From Hyphomicrobiales bacterium (lineage in GTDB: Bacteria > Pseudomonadota > Alphaproteobacteria > Rhizobiales > Rhizobiaceae): a stretch of DNA of 64,000 nt. Positions 44,228 through 53,417 of the stretch are shown piece after piece (within the stretch, counting starts at the first letter, position 1; every line of letters begins with the position of its first letter). The position numbers and the translations under genes were made by a program. The DNA lies in assembly GCA_900472485.1 (NCBI GenBank), contig UCII01000006.1, positions 62,001 through 126,000 on the forward strand. Reading direction: 5' to 3'. Under the pieces are notes generated by a model that worked only from the letters and a program-made list of their open reading frames with translations, did not search any database and was not told the origin of the DNA.

Positions 44228-45133
44228 ATGGATAAGTCGAAGAGCGCCGGCAGGGCGGGGTACTATCTCTACATGATCCCGGGCGTGCTGGGGTTTGTTC
44301 TTATCGTGCTTGTTCCGCTGATTGCCAATTTCGCGATCAGCTTCACCACGTGGAAGGGCGGTGTCATCCCGCCGCGTTATGTCGGTCTGGAAAATTATGC
44401 CAGGCTGCTTCAGGATACCGCTTTCTGGGGCTCCATTCAGCATACGCTTCTGTTCATCATCTCGATGACGATCGTGCCCATTCTTTTGGGCCTCGTGCTG
44501 GCGGCCGTGCTGTTCGACTATATCAGTGCGCAATTCGGCGAGACATGGTCGAGCTTCTTTCGCGCAGGCTTCTACCTGCCGCAGATCCTGCCGCTCACTG
44601 CCGCCGGCGTGTTGTGGGCATGGATTCTCAACCCAATCGGCATCATCAATGCGGTGCTGAAGGCGATCGGCCTCGATTTCATGGCGAAAAACTGGCTGGG
44701 GGATGCAAGCTATGCGCTGTGGGCGGTTTCGGCCGTCATCGTCTGGGTGCAGGTCGGCTATTGCCTGGTCGTCTTCATGTCCGGATTGGCGCGCGTCGAT
44801 CCTTCGCTCTACGAGGCCGCCGAGCTCGACAATGCGAGCTGGTTCGCGCGTTTCCGCGCCATCACCATCCCGATGCTGATGCCGGAAATTTTCGTCGTCG
44901 CGCTGACGACGCTGATCGCGGCGCTCAAGGTCTTTGCGCCGATCTATGTGCTGACATCAGGTGGGCCGGATAATGCGACGACGGTTCCATCCTATCTGTC
45001 ATACTACCATTTCTTCACGACGAATCGCGTCGGATATGCGGCAGCCATCGCGACGTTGCAGACCGTCATGACCATCATACTCGGCATCGTTTTCCTGCGC
45101 ATGCAGTCGAAGCAGGCCGAAGGAGGACATTGA
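44228..45133 (+). CDS. sugar ABC transporter permease (MalF type)
   Basis: The 301-residue permease has six main TM helices and the EAA loop EAAELDNASWFARFRAITIPML. It is the first of two permeases behind the binding protein and starts one base plus a stop ahead of the second, so the two are tightly coupled. Ligand is shared with the binding protein. Confidence 0.92.
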   Translation: MDKSKSAGRAGYYLYMIPGVLGFVLIVLVPLIANFAISFTTWKGGVIPPRYVGLENYARLLQDTAFWGSIQHTLLFIISMTIVPILLGLVLAAVLFDYISAQFGETWSSFFRAGFYLPQILPLTAAGVLWAWILNPIGIINAVLKAIGLDFMAKNWLGDASYALWAVSAVIVWVQVGYCLVVFMSGLARVDPSLYEAAELDNASWFARFRAITIPMLMPEIFVVALTTLIAALKVFAPIYVLTSGGPDNATTVPSYLSYYHFFTTNRVGYAAAIATLQTVMTIILGIVFLRMQSKQAEGGH

Positions 45134-45134
45134 G

Positions 45135-46010
45135 ATGGCAACGGCATCCTCGATTTCCACAAGCACCGTTTCGGCGGAGCATCGCGTAAGAAGCGGATTC
45201 GGCCGCTGGGTCGTTCTGGGCATTCTCCTGGTTTTCCTTGCCGGCACTCTCTTTCCGTTCTTTCTCGCGGCAGTCAACGCCATCAAGACACCCTCCGATT
45301 ATGCCGCCAATGGCCCGCTTGCTCTTCCGCACAGCTTCGATCTGACGGCACTTAAGAACTTCTGGGCGACCGTCGATTTTCCCCGGAAGCTCTTCAACAG
45401 CGTTCTCATCAGCGGATGCACAGCCATTCTGGCCGTCGTCCTCAGTCTCCTGAATGCCTATGCCATCGGCATAGGCCGGGTGCGCGGCGGGCAAGGGCTT
45501 CTTGTCCTACTGCTAATATCCATCATGGCGCCGCAGGAGGCTTTGGTTTATCCGCTCTACTATATGTCGAAGCAGGTCGGCCTGTTCGACTCGATGCTCT
45601 CGGTTATCCTGATCATCGGCGTGCTGCATACCGCATTCGGGACCTATCTTTTGTCTTCGGTGCTGGCGACCTTCCCGCGCGAAATTATCGAGGCGGCGCA
45701 GATCGACAATGCCAGCCGCTGGCAGATCCTGTGGATGGTGATCGTGCCGGTGCTGAGGCCGACGCTTGCGGTGCTTGCAACCTTCTTCTTCATCTGGACC
45801 TGGAACGAATTCCTGATCCCGCTGGTATTCCTCGTTTCCAACAATAACCAAACGGTCTCCGTCGCCATGGGCGTGCTGTCGGGCGCCAATACCCAGGACC
45901 CCACGGCAATCGCCGCGGCTTCGCTGCTCGGCATAACGCCGACGATCATCTTCTTCCTGATTTTCCAGCGGACCCTGACACGCGGTGTCGCGGTCGGTGC
46001 CGTCAAATAA
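45135..46010 (+). CDS. sugar ABC transporter permease (MalG type)
   Basis: The 291-residue permease has six TM helices and the EAA loop EAAQIDNASRWQILWMVIVPVLRPTL. GGAGG precedes ATG. It pairs with the MalF-type permease to form the channel of the importer. Confidence 0.92.
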   Translation: MATASSISTSTVSAEHRVRSGFGRWVVLGILLVFLAGTLFPFFLAAVNAIKTPSDYAANGPLALPHSFDLTALKNFWATVDFPRKLFNSVLISGCTAILAVVLSLLNAYAIGIGRVRGGQGLLVLLLISIMAPQEALVYPLYYMSKQVGLFDSMLSVILIIGVLHTAFGTYLLSSVLATFPREIIEAAQIDNASRWQILWMVIVPVLRPTLAVLATFFFIWTWNEFLIPLVFLVSNNNQTVSVAMGVLSGANTQDPTAIAAASLLGITPTIIFFLIFQRTLTRGVAVGAVK

Positions 46011-46101
46011 CCATGCGGAAACCCCGTTCGGCGAAAGCCGTCGGGCGGGGGCGCGACGAATGGCAAGTTCGATAAATTCGATTTTCCGCAGGAGGCGTAA
46101 C

Positions 46102-47190
46102 GTGGCAGGTATCAATATCAAATCCCTCACCAAGCATTTCGGTGCCGTGCAGGTTCTGAACGACATCGATCTGACGATCGAGCGCGGCGAGTTCGTCGTC
46201 TTCCTTGGAGGCTCGGGCTGCGGCAAGTCGACCTTGCTGCGCATGATTGCGGGTCTCGAGACCATCACCAGCGGCGAGATTTGGATCGGCGGCCGCCGAG
46301 TCGATCAGCTGCCGCCCGGTGAGCGCGGAGTGTCGATGGTCTTTCAATCCTACGCGCTCTATCCGCACATGACGGTTCGCGACAACATGTCCTTCGGCTT
46401 GAAAAATATCAAAACGCCCAAGCACGAGATCGCAAGACGCATCGAGGAAGCCGCGAAGATCCTGGAAATGCCGCATCTGCTGGATCGCAAGCCTTCGGCG
46501 CTCTCGGGCGGCCAGCGGCAGCGCGTCGCGATCGGCCGCGCCATCGTGCGCGAGCCGGATGTGTTCCTGTTCGACGAGCCGCTTTCCAACCTAGATGCCG
46601 GCCTGCGCACACGTACGCGCGTGGAACTGGCGCAGCTGCATGAGCGGCTGGGCGCAACGATGGTGTTCGTGACGCACGACCAGGTTGAGGCGATGACACT
46701 CGCTGACCGTATCGTGCTCTTGAACAACAAGAAGATCGAGCAGGTGGCGACCCCCGTCGAGATCTATACGCGCCCGGCAACGCGCTATGTCGCCCAGTTC
46801 GTCGGCTCACCCGGCATGAACTTTATCAACATAGCTGGCGTTGGCGAGGCAGGCGGGCTGGCGACGGCAACGCTGCCGGATGGCTCTGTCATCAAAACGG
46901 CAATAGCGCTCAATGGTCTCTCGAATTCAGGACTGACGCTCGGCATCCGGCCGGAGCATCTGGTCGTTACGACGGCCGAAAAGGGCGATATCGGCGGCCA
47001 GGTCGAAACCGTGGAGCGCCTGGGCGACCGTTCGCTCGTTCACGTCCGGCTCAAGGATGGTTCGAAGATCATCGGTACCGATCCCGGCATGACGACGATC
47101 ACCACCGGCTCGCCGATCGCTTTCGTCGTGGAGGCAACGAAGGTCAGCATCTTCGATGAAAAGGATGCGGCTCATCATTCCGTAAACTGA
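46102..47190 (+). CDS. sugar ABC transporter ATPase (UgpC/MsmX type)
   Basis: The 362-residue ATPase has Walker A GGSGCGKSTLL, signature LSGGQRQRVAIGRAI, Walker B VFLFDEPLSNLDA, and a C-terminal TOBE/MalK-like regulatory part (GIRPEHLVV). GTG 46102 lies six bases after AGGAGG and is preferred over the longer open frame from 45985. It closes the importer set. Confidence 0.92.
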   Translation: MAGINIKSLTKHFGAVQVLNDIDLTIERGEFVVFLGGSGCGKSTLLRMIAGLETITSGEIWIGGRRVDQLPPGERGVSMVFQSYALYPHMTVRDNMSFGLKNIKTPKHEIARRIEEAAKILEMPHLLDRKPSALSGGQRQRVAIGRAIVREPDVFLFDEPLSNLDAGLRTRTRVELAQLHERLGATMVFVTHDQVEAMTLADRIVLLNNKKIEQVATPVEIYTRPATRYVAQFVGSPGMNFINIAGVGEAGGLATATLPDGSVIKTAIALNGLSNSGLTLGIRPEHLVVTTAEKGDIGGQVETVERLGDRSLVHVRLKDGSKIIGTDPGMTTITTGSPIAFVVEATKVSIFDEKDAAHHSVN

Positions 47191-47285
47191 GGAGGAAACA
47201 ACACGAGATCATCCACAAACAATTGGGCCTAGACACTACCGATTAGAGCGTTGACGAAACCGTCCAACTGGTATGTTATGTCGCC

Positions 47286-47849
47286 ATGTCCACTGCACAC
47301 CATAGGAAGAAGCAACCTTTGTTCGTCCGTCAGCAGTTGCTGGCGGTCGCGGCGCGTCTTGCTTCCGAAAAAGGGATGACGGCGGTGACGCTGGATGCCG
47401 TTTCCGGCGCCTCCGGTGTCAGCAAGGGTGGATTGCTGCATCACTTCCCCAGCAAGAACATGCTGTTGGAAGCGTTGTTCGACAGCCTGCTGGAGCGGCT
47501 GGACGCTGCAATCGAGGAAGCAATGCGGGCCGATCCGTTGCCGCATGGCCGCTTTACCCGCGCTTATCTGCATGCCTGCCTGGCGCTGCGGGACCAACCG
47601 CAGGGCACCAAGGATTGGGCACAGGTGACGATGGTGCTGCTCACCGAACCGCAATTGCGGCAGCGGTGGCACGCATGGGTACGCGAGCGCAGCGAAGAAT
47701 ATGTCGGCACGGACTCCTCGGTGGATGCGGCGATCGTCAGATTGGCGGCCGATGGGATCTGGCTTGCCGACCTGCTCGGCAGCCACGACATGGACGAGAG
47801 TGCCCGTGAAAGGCTGATCGACCGGCTGATCGAGCTCACTCAGCTCTAG
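47286..47849 (+). CDS. TetR-family regulator
   Basis: The 187-residue product has the TetR helix-turn-helix (RQQLLAVAARLASEKGMTAVTLDAVSGASGVSKGGLLHHFPSKNMLLEA). It lies 19 bases ahead of an SMR efflux gene, the classical repressor-pump pairing. An imperfect inverted repeat near 47262-47276 (ACCGTCCAACTGGTA) could be its operator. The pair splits the sugar locus from ThuA/ThuB. Confidence 0.86.
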   Translation: MSTAHHRKKQPLFVRQQLLAVAARLASEKGMTAVTLDAVSGASGVSKGGLLHHFPSKNMLLEALFDSLLERLDAAIEEAMRADPLPHGRFTRAYLHACLALRDQPQGTKDWAQVTMVLLTEPQLRQRWHAWVRERSEEYVGTDSSVDAAIVRLAADGIWLADLLGSHDMDESARERLIDRLIELTQL

Positions 47850-47868
47850 CCCTATCGGAGATAATGGA

Positions 47869-48210
47869 ATGGCGAACGCATCGGTCTATGCAATGCTGCT
47901 GGTCGCGATCGTGCTTGAAGTGATCGGCACGACGGCATTGCAGATGTCGCAGCAGTTTACGCGCCTCGGCCCGACGGTCGTTCTGGTGATCTGCTATACG
48001 GCGGCGTTCTATTGCCTCTCGGTAACGTTGCGGGTCATTCCGGTGGGCATCGCCTATGCTATCTGGAGCGCACTCGGCATCGTGCTGATTTCGATGGTGG
48101 GCGTCGTGCTTTTCCGGCAGAAGCTCGATCTCGCCGCGATCATCGGTCTTGTGTTGATCATCGCCGGAGTGCTCGTCGTCAACCTCTTTTCAAAGTCCGT
48201 ATCGCACTGA
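47869..48210 (+). CDS. SMR-family multidrug efflux protein (EmrE/QacE-like)
   Basis: The 113-residue product has four TM helices and the SMR hallmarks: the helix 1 glutamate in LVAIVLEVIGTTALQMS, and the block LRVIPVGIAYAIWSALGIVLI. SMR dimers expel quaternary ammonium or guanidinium-like cations by proton antiport. GGAG lies ahead of ATG. It is probably controlled by the TetR protein encoded just before it. Confidence 0.92.
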   Translation: MANASVYAMLLVAIVLEVIGTTALQMSQQFTRLGPTVVLVICYTAAFYCLSVTLRVIPVGIAYAIWSALGIVLISMVGVVLFRQKLDLAAIIGLVLIIAGVLVVNLFSKSVSH

Positions 48211-48315
48211 AAACAGAGGTGTTGTTCATGGTCGTTTTTGCCTTTGTCAAATCGCTTTGAACCCATTATGTCTTGGGTCCAACGGGCTGATGAAGGCTTG
48301 AAATGCGGCGCTTTC

Positions 48316-48329
48316 CCAAAGCGCTTTGG
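48316..48329. promoter_or_regulatory. LacI-like operator CCAAAGCGCTTTGG upstream of thuA
   Basis: This is a perfect 14-base palindrome with a GCGC centre, 46 bases ahead of the thuA start. The centre differs from the palindrome at 40650, suggesting a different LacI-family regulator not present in the window. Confidence 0.65.
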
Positions 48330-48374
48330 ATCGCATAACCTATTCAATCCTAATGGTATTAGAGGAGTGCCGTA

Positions 48375-49160
48375 ATGACTATTCGTGCCGTCGTTTGGGG
48401 CGAGAACATTCATGAGCAAACAAACAAGGTCGTCGCCGAGATCTACCCGGAAGGCATGCACAACACCATCGCCAAGGCGCTGAATGCCGATGCCAGTATC
48501 GAGGCAACCACTGCAACGTTGCAGGAGCCGGAGCATGGTCTCAGCGAAGCCCGTCTGAAGGATACCGACGTCCTTCTGTGGTGGGGCCACAAGGATCACG
48601 GCGCCGTCAAGGACGAGGTCGTCGAGCGCGTCGCCAAGCGCGTTTGGGAGGGTATGGGCCTCATCGTTCTGCATTCGGGCCATTTCTCCAAGGTCTTCAA
48701 GCGCCTAATGGGTACGCCCTGCGCACTGAAGTGGCGCGAAGCCGGCGAGCGGGAGCGCCTCTGGGTCATCAACCCCCGCCATCCGATCGCAGCCGGCCTC
48801 GGCGAGCATTTCGAGCTTGAGAACGAGGAGATGTACGGTGAGCAGTTCTCCGTTCCGGAGCCACTGGAAACCGTATTCATCTCCTGGTTCCAGGGTGGCG
48901 AGGTCTTCCGTTCGGGCATGACCTGGCGTCGCGGCGCCGGCAACATCTTCTATTTCCGTCCGGGCCACGAGACCTACCCGACCTATCACAACGGCACCGT
49001 TCAGAAGGTCCTGATCAATTCCGTGAAGTGGGCCCACAACCCGCTCGGTACCCAGGCCAGCATCCATGATGCGCCGAATGTGCCGGTCGAAAAAGCGTTG
49101 GAGCCGATCGTCGAACGCGGCCCGAAACTGCACCAGGCCGGCGAAGCCGGTTATCGCTGA
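48375..49160 (+). CDS. thuA: ThuA, trehalose/sugar utilisation protein
   Basis: The 261-residue product is a ThuA-family (class I glutamine-amidotransferase-like fold) protein with blocks [48 protein letters not shown] and [15 protein letters not shown]. In Sinorhizobium and Agrobacterium, ThuA and ThuB take part in the 3-keto route of trehalose use. The thuB-like gene follows after eight bases. The substrate here could be another disaccharide. Confidence 0.88.
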   Translation: MTIRAVVWGENIHEQTNKVVAEIYPEGMHNTIAKALNADASIEATTATLQEPEHGLSEARLKDTDVLLWWGHKDHGAVKDEVVERVAKRVWEGMGLIVLHSGHFSKVFKRLMGTPCALKWREAGERERLWVINPRHPIAAGLGEHFELENEEMYGEQFSVPEPLETVFISWFQGGEVFRSGMTWRRGAGNIFYFRPGHETYPTYHNGTVQKVLINSVKWAHNPLGTQASIHDAPNVPVEKALEPIVERGPKLHQAGEAGYR

Positions 49161-49168
49161 GGTATCAG

Positions 49169-50212
49169 ATGCGTCTCATAGTAGTTGGCACGGGCGGCAT
49201 GGCGAAGAACCATGTGGAGCATTTCGCCCGCATTCCTGGCGTCGAAATCGTCGGCGCCGTCGATACGGATGCGACGAGGCTCACCGCCTTCTGCGACACG
49301 TTCGATATCAAGAAGCGCTTCTCGTCGCTCGACGAGGCGCTCGCCTGGGGCGAGTTCGATGCGGCGACCAACGTCACGCCGGACAAGGCGCACCATCCGA
49401 CGACTTTGCCGCTGCTTGCCGCAGGCAAGCATGTTCTATGCGAGAAGCCACTCGCGGAGAATTATGAAAAGGCGCTTGAAATGACGGAAGCTGCCGAAAG
49501 GGCAGGTGTCGTCAACATGGTCAACCTGACCTACCGCAATGTCGCGCAGCTGCAGAAGGCGCGCGAGATGGTGATTTCGGGCGAGATCGGCACGGTCAAG
49601 CACGTGGAGGCGTCCTACCTGCAGAGCTGGCTCGTCTCTAAGGCCTGGGGCGATTGGCGCAGCGAGTCCAAGTGGCTCTGGCGTCTGTCGACGGGCCACG
49701 GCTCGAACGGCGTTCTCGGTGATATCGGCATCCATATCCTCGATTTCGCCGCCTATGGCGCCGCGACCGATATCGATCACGTCTTTGCCCGTCTCAAGAC
49801 CTTCGCGAAGGCTCCCGGCGAGCGCATCGGCGAATATACGCTCGATGCGAATGACAGCTTCTCGATGTCGGTCGATTTCGCCAACGGCGCGCTCGGAGTC
49901 GTGCATGCGAGCCGCTGGGCGACGGGGCACCTGAACGAGCTGAAGCTGCGCATCTATGGCGAGCGCGGCGGCCTGGAAGTGTCGCATAGCCCGAATGGTT
50001 CCGAACTGCGCGGTTGCCTCGGCGATGACACGGAAACGGCGACGTGGCGTGTTCTCGATGTGCCGCCGGTCCAGACCAACTATCAGCGCTTTGCTGATGC
50101 TGTCATGACCGGCAGCAGCCAGGACCCGAGCTTCAGACACGCTGCGAACTTGCAGCGCGTGCTGGATCTTGCCATGGTGACTGAAGTTGAACGGCGCGAA
50201 CTGAAGGTCTGA
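49169..50212 (+). CDS. thuB: Gfo/Idh/MocA dehydrogenase, ThuB-like
   Basis: The 347-residue product has a Rossmann N-terminus (RLIVVGTGGMAKNHVEHFARIPGV), the EKP motif (HVLCEKPLAENYEKA) and a DIGIHILDFAAYG block with the likely catalytic His. It pairs with ThuA as a probable 3-keto-forming sugar dehydrogenase. It ends about 40 bases before a methyltransferase gene. Confidence 0.85.
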   Translation: MRLIVVGTGGMAKNHVEHFARIPGVEIVGAVDTDATRLTAFCDTFDIKKRFSSLDEALAWGEFDAATNVTPDKAHHPTTLPLLAAGKHVLCEKPLAENYEKALEMTEAAERAGVVNMVNLTYRNVAQLQKAREMVISGEIGTVKHVEASYLQSWLVSKAWGDWRSESKWLWRLSTGHGSNGVLGDIGIHILDFAAYGAATDIDHVFARLKTFAKAPGERIGEYTLDANDSFSMSVDFANGALGVVHASRWATGHLNELKLRIYGERGGLEVSHSPNGSELRGCLGDDTETATWRVLDVPPVQTNYQRFADAVMTGSSQDPSFRHAANLQRVLDLAMVTEVERRELKV

Positions 50213-50253
50213 TATCATAGGCAGCCTTCAGGCAAGGCCTTGGGAGTGCACGC

Positions 50254-51084
50254 ATGTCTACCGAGGAAAAAGTTGCCAGCCACTATACGCACGGATCGCT
50301 GGAAACGGCGATCCTGCAAACGCTTGCCGCCGATGGCAAGGATATCGATAATCTTCTCATCCGCGATCTGGCTGATGTCGATGAATTCCATCTGGGTCGT
50401 CACGCGGCCACAGTGGATTTCGCAAGGGATCTCGATCTTTCCGCCGGCCTACGTCTTGCCGATATCGGCTCCGGACTCGGCGGGCCTGCCCGCCATTTTG
50501 CCGACTCCTACGGATGCATCGTGTCGGGCGTCGATCTCACCGAAGAATTCGTTCAGGTCGCCAATTCGCTGACGGCCCGCTGCGGTCTGGAGGATCTGGT
50601 TTCCTTCCGGCAGGGCAGCGCGTTGGCATTGCCTTTCGAGAGCGGCAGTTTCGATCGTGCGACGCTCATTCACGTCGGCATGAATATAGAGGACAAGGCG
50701 AGACTGTTTTCCGAGGTCAGGCGCATTCTCAAGCCCGGCGGTCGTTTCGGGCTTTATGAGATCATGCAGATGCGCGAGGGAACGCTCCCCTTTCCGATGC
50801 CCTGGGCTATGGAGTTGGAAACGAGCTTCGTCCGCAGCCCCGATATATATCGCCATCTGCTTGACGAAGCCGGCTTCACGGTTGAGCTTGAGCAGGATCG
50901 TAGTGCTCTCGCAATCCGATTGGCACATGAAGCGCGCGCCAGGGCCGCTGCGGCGGGCGAGGTGCGAGACCAGGGTGTCCGGACGTTGATGGGCCCGCGG
51001 GCTGGTGAGCGCATGAGCAACGTCAACGTGTCGGTCGAGGGCGGCCTGCTTGCGCCGATCGAGATGATTGCCCGGGCGGTGTGA
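50254..51084 (+). CDS. SAM-dependent methyltransferase (sarcosine/UbiE-like)
   Basis: The 276-residue product has motif I LADIGSGLGGPARHFADSYG, post-I GVDLTEEF, and a motif IV-like ATLIHVGMNIEDKARLFSEVRRILKPGGRFGLYEIM. The closest type is the glycine-sarcosine or dimethylglycine methyltransferase group, but substrate is not certain. It is followed by the fluoride riboswitch and does not appear to share its control. Confidence 0.82.
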   Translation: MSTEEKVASHYTHGSLETAILQTLAADGKDIDNLLIRDLADVDEFHLGRHAATVDFARDLDLSAGLRLADIGSGLGGPARHFADSYGCIVSGVDLTEEFVQVANSLTARCGLEDLVSFRQGSALALPFESGSFDRATLIHVGMNIEDKARLFSEVRRILKPGGRFGLYEIMQMREGTLPFPMPWAMELETSFVRSPDIYRHLLDEAGFTVELEQDRSALAIRLAHEARARAAAAGEVRDQGVRTLMGPRAGERMSNVNVSVEGGLLAPIEMIARAV

Positions 51085-51135
51085 CGGCTGCTGCCCGTTG
51101 ACAGCGATGGGCCTGTTTCTGTATGGAAAATATAA

Positions 51136-51210
51136 CGGTAATGGATTTCTGCCGGGCCATGGTGGCCGAACCGCTGCTCTGATTTTCCCAGGGAAGCTGA
51201 TGACTCCTAC
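51136..51210 (+). ncRNA. fluoride riboswitch (crcB motif)
   Basis: The sequence has the parts of the crcB motif in order: a P1-like stem GGTA...TGCC enclosing ATGGATTTC (consensus ATGGnnTTC), a variable hairpin GGCCA-TGG-TGGCC, then AACCGC, and the 3' core GCTGATGACTCCTAC, which matches the motif closely. It precedes two fluoride-resistance genes. One pseudoknot position (GGATT with ACTCC) is mismatched compared with the usual GGAGT. Confidence 0.85.
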
Positions 51211-51242
51211 TCAACGCGCCTAAAAGGCGAAGGAGTAGAGTC
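51201..51242 (+). promoter_or_regulatory. riboswitch expression platform hiding a ribosome site
   Basis: TGACTCCTACTC and the later GGAGTAGAGTCA can pair into a long hairpin that covers AAGGAG at 51230-51235. The left arm is also the 3' pseudoknot strand of the fluoride aptamer. Fluoride binding would thus free the ribosome site. Confidence 0.65.
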
Positions 51243-51332
51243 ATGCCTATTATCTTACCGTTATCCCACTTCTGTTTCTTGTTCACTGTCCCCGGAAGAC
51301 CGTGTGTCGGCTTCGCGGGAGGGGCAAACTGA
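51243..51332 (+). CDS. 29-codon leader ORF behind the fluoride riboswitch
   Basis: An ATG seven bases behind a perfect AAGGAG opens a 29-residue frame (starting [14 protein letters not shown]) that ends in TGATG, overlapping the ATG of the CLC gene in another frame. The peptide has no recognised family. Its start has the best ribosome site of the region and is the one controlled by the riboswitch, so it may act as a coupling leader rather than a functional protein. Confidence 0.55.
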   Translation: MPIILPLSHFCFLFTVPGRPCVGFAGGAN

Positions 51333-52702
51333 TGTCCGCATCCGCCTATTTTCATCATCGTTTTCAGCAATTTCGCAGTCTTTTCAAATGGATCGTTCTC
51401 GTGGTGCCGATGGCTGTGGTCGTCGGCTCGCTTTGTGCGCTGTTCCTCTGGAGCCTCGACAAAGCGACGGCCGAACGTTTCGACCATCCCTGGCTGATCT
51501 TCCTGATGCCGGTTGCCGGTTTCCTAATGGTGCTGGTCTATCAGCGCTTTGGTCGAGGCTCGGAAGGCGGCAACAATCTGATCGTCGACCAGATCCATGA
51601 GCCCGGCGGCGGCGTGCCGCTGCGTATGGCTCCCTTTATCCTGGTCTCGACGGTCCTGACGCATCTGGTCGGTGGTTCGGCGGGGCGTGAGGGGACAGCG
51701 GTGCAGCTCGGCGGCAGCATTGCCAGCGCCTTTGCAAAGGTGTTCCGGCTCAGCCATGGCGAGATCCGCATTCTCCTCATGGCGGGTATCGCCGCCGGTT
51801 TTGGCGCGGTCTTCGGCACACCGATCGCCGGTGCCGTCTTCGCTCTCGAAGTCCTGACGATCGGGCGGATGCAATATGAGGCACTGATCCCGAGCCTTGC
51901 GGCAGCGATCGCGGCCGACTGGACGTGCCATGCCTGGGGCATCGAGCATATCCAGTACCACATCGGTTATCTCTCAGGCATTCCGGCCAGCACGTTCCAT
52001 CTCGATGCGCTGCTGCTCATCAAGGTCGGGCTTGCCGGCGTCATCTTCGGCTTGGCCGCACGTTGCTTCAGCGAGCTCTCGCATGCTGCGTCGGCGGCAT
52101 TCAAGCGGTTCTGCGCCTACGCGCCGTTACGGCCTGTCATCGCCAGTGCGATCTTGATCGGTCTCGTTTACCTGCTCGGCACGCGGCAATATCTGGGGCT
52201 TGGCGTCTGGTCGCCCAACCCAGACGATGCGACGATCTTCGGCTTCTTCGATCCCGCCCGCGTCGATTACTGGAGCTGGTTCTGGAAGGCGGTCTTCACG
52301 ATCGTGACGCTCAGCTCTGGCTTCAAGGGCGGTGAAGTGACGCCTCTGTTCTTCATCGGAGCCGCGCTCGGCAATGCGCTTGCCGCCATTCTCGGTGCGC
52401 CCGTTGACCTTTTTGCTGCGTTGGGCTTCGTCGCCGTCTTTGCCGGCGCAACCAATACGCCGCTTGCCTGCATGATCATGGGCATCGAGCTCTTCGGCGC
52501 GACGCATACCGTCTATCTCGCTGTCGCCTGCTTCCTTGCCTATATCTGCAGCGGCCATACCAGCATCTATCTGTCGCAGCGGCTCGGCATCGCCAAAAGC
52601 GCTGCTTCCGATAACATCCCAGCCGACACGCCGCTTCGCCATATTCGCGAGCGCGGCTTGAAGACGCGGCGGGAAAATGCCCATAAGGTCGGAAAGGTTT
52701 GA
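51332..52702 (+). CDS. CLC-F type fluoride/proton antiporter
   Basis: The 456-residue product is a CLC-family transporter with the marks of the fluoride clade. The usual GREGP motif reads GREGT ([14 protein letters not shown]). The first selectivity loop is [13 protein letters not shown] instead of GSGIP, and the third is [15 protein letters not shown] proteins expel fluoride in exchange for protons. The start overlaps the leader ORF stop (TGATG), with GGGAGGGG seven bases ahead. crcB follows after 23 bases. Confidence 0.9.
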   Translation: MSASAYFHHRFQQFRSLFKWIVLVVPMAVVVGSLCALFLWSLDKATAERFDHPWLIFLMPVAGFLMVLVYQRFGRGSEGGNNLIVDQIHEPGGGVPLRMAPFILVSTVLTHLVGGSAGREGTAVQLGGSIASAFAKVFRLSHGEIRILLMAGIAAGFGAVFGTPIAGAVFALEVLTIGRMQYEALIPSLAAAIAADWTCHAWGIEHIQYHIGYLSGIPASTFHLDALLLIKVGLAGVIFGLAARCFSELSHAASAAFKRFCAYAPLRPVIASAILIGLVYLLGTRQYLGLGVWSPNPDDATIFGFFDPARVDYWSWFWKAVFTIVTLSSGFKGGEVTPLFFIGAALGNALAAILGAPVDLFAALGFVAVFAGATNTPLACMIMGIELFGATHTVYLAVACFLAYICSGHTSIYLSQRLGIAKSAASDNIPADTPLRHIRERGLKTRRENAHKVGKV

Positions 52703-52725
52703 CGCAAGGACGGCAGGAGGTTGTC

Positions 52726-53115
52726 GTGCTCTATCTTGTCGTGTTTCTCGGTGCCGGATTGGGCGGTGCATTCCGTCTCGGTATCAACGAGCTTGCTGCC
52801 CGCCTGCTCGGGATCGAGTTTCCATTCGGCACGTTGATCATCAATGTGCTTGGTGCCTTCATCATGGGGCTGCTGACGGAGTATTTCGCTTTTCGCGGCG
52901 GTATGTCGCAGGAGATGCGGTTGTTTCTGACAACAGGCCTTCTAGGTGGATTCACGACATTTTCGACTTTTGCGCTGGAGAGCGTCGTGCTCTGGGAGCG
53001 CGGTCAATGGATGCCGGCTATCGCCTATATCGGCCTGTCCGTTTTCCTGTCGATTGCAGCCGTGATAGCAGGGCTTGCAATTGTCCGGCTAATAATTCAG
53101 GCTCAAACAGCTTAG
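52726..53115 (+). CDS. crcB: fluoride channel CrcB/Fluc
   Basis: The 129-residue four-helix protein is a Fluc fluoride channel. Signatures are GAGLGGAFRLGINE, FGTLIINVLGAFIMGLL and GLLGGFTTFSTFALE, the last holding the Na+ and fluoride-track Phe and Thr residues. GTG 52726 lies five bases after AGGAGG; the longer frame from TTG 52699 is not needed. Having both CLC-F and CrcB behind one riboswitch is a two-pump fluoride defence. Confidence 0.93.
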   Translation: MLYLVVFLGAGLGGAFRLGINELAARLLGIEFPFGTLIINVLGAFIMGLLTEYFAFRGGMSQEMRLFLTTGLLGGFTTFSTFALESVVLWERGQWMPAIAYIGLSVFLSIAAVIAGLAIVRLIIQAQTA

Positions 53116-53417
53116 TGATTGGAGATCGGCAGATTTCGCCGCATTTTTGCCGATTCTGAGGTGAATCCCTCTCGAGAATCGCAGAGATTTATTCCACGAC
53201 AAACCACCGCTCGTTGCGAACGGACTCTCTTGCGAAATTCGACTAATCAACTCATATAATCGCCTATTAAGATCACCGCATAACACAAGGAGTCGGGCGT
53301 CGATCAGGATAAGCACAGGCAAAGCATTCCCAATGACAAGCCTGTTCTCGCTCCGGGATTCGCATGCGGATTCCCCGCGCAACTTCCTCCCGGACCGCAC
53401 CGCCCCAAAAGACAGAC
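53116..53417. other. intergenic region without a visible gene
   Basis: No gene is seen. A weak hairpin ATCGGCA/TGCCGAT at about 53123-53154 follows crcB and could slow transcription, but it lacks a T run. The rest should hold the promoter of the hydroxylase gene. Confidence 0.4.
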
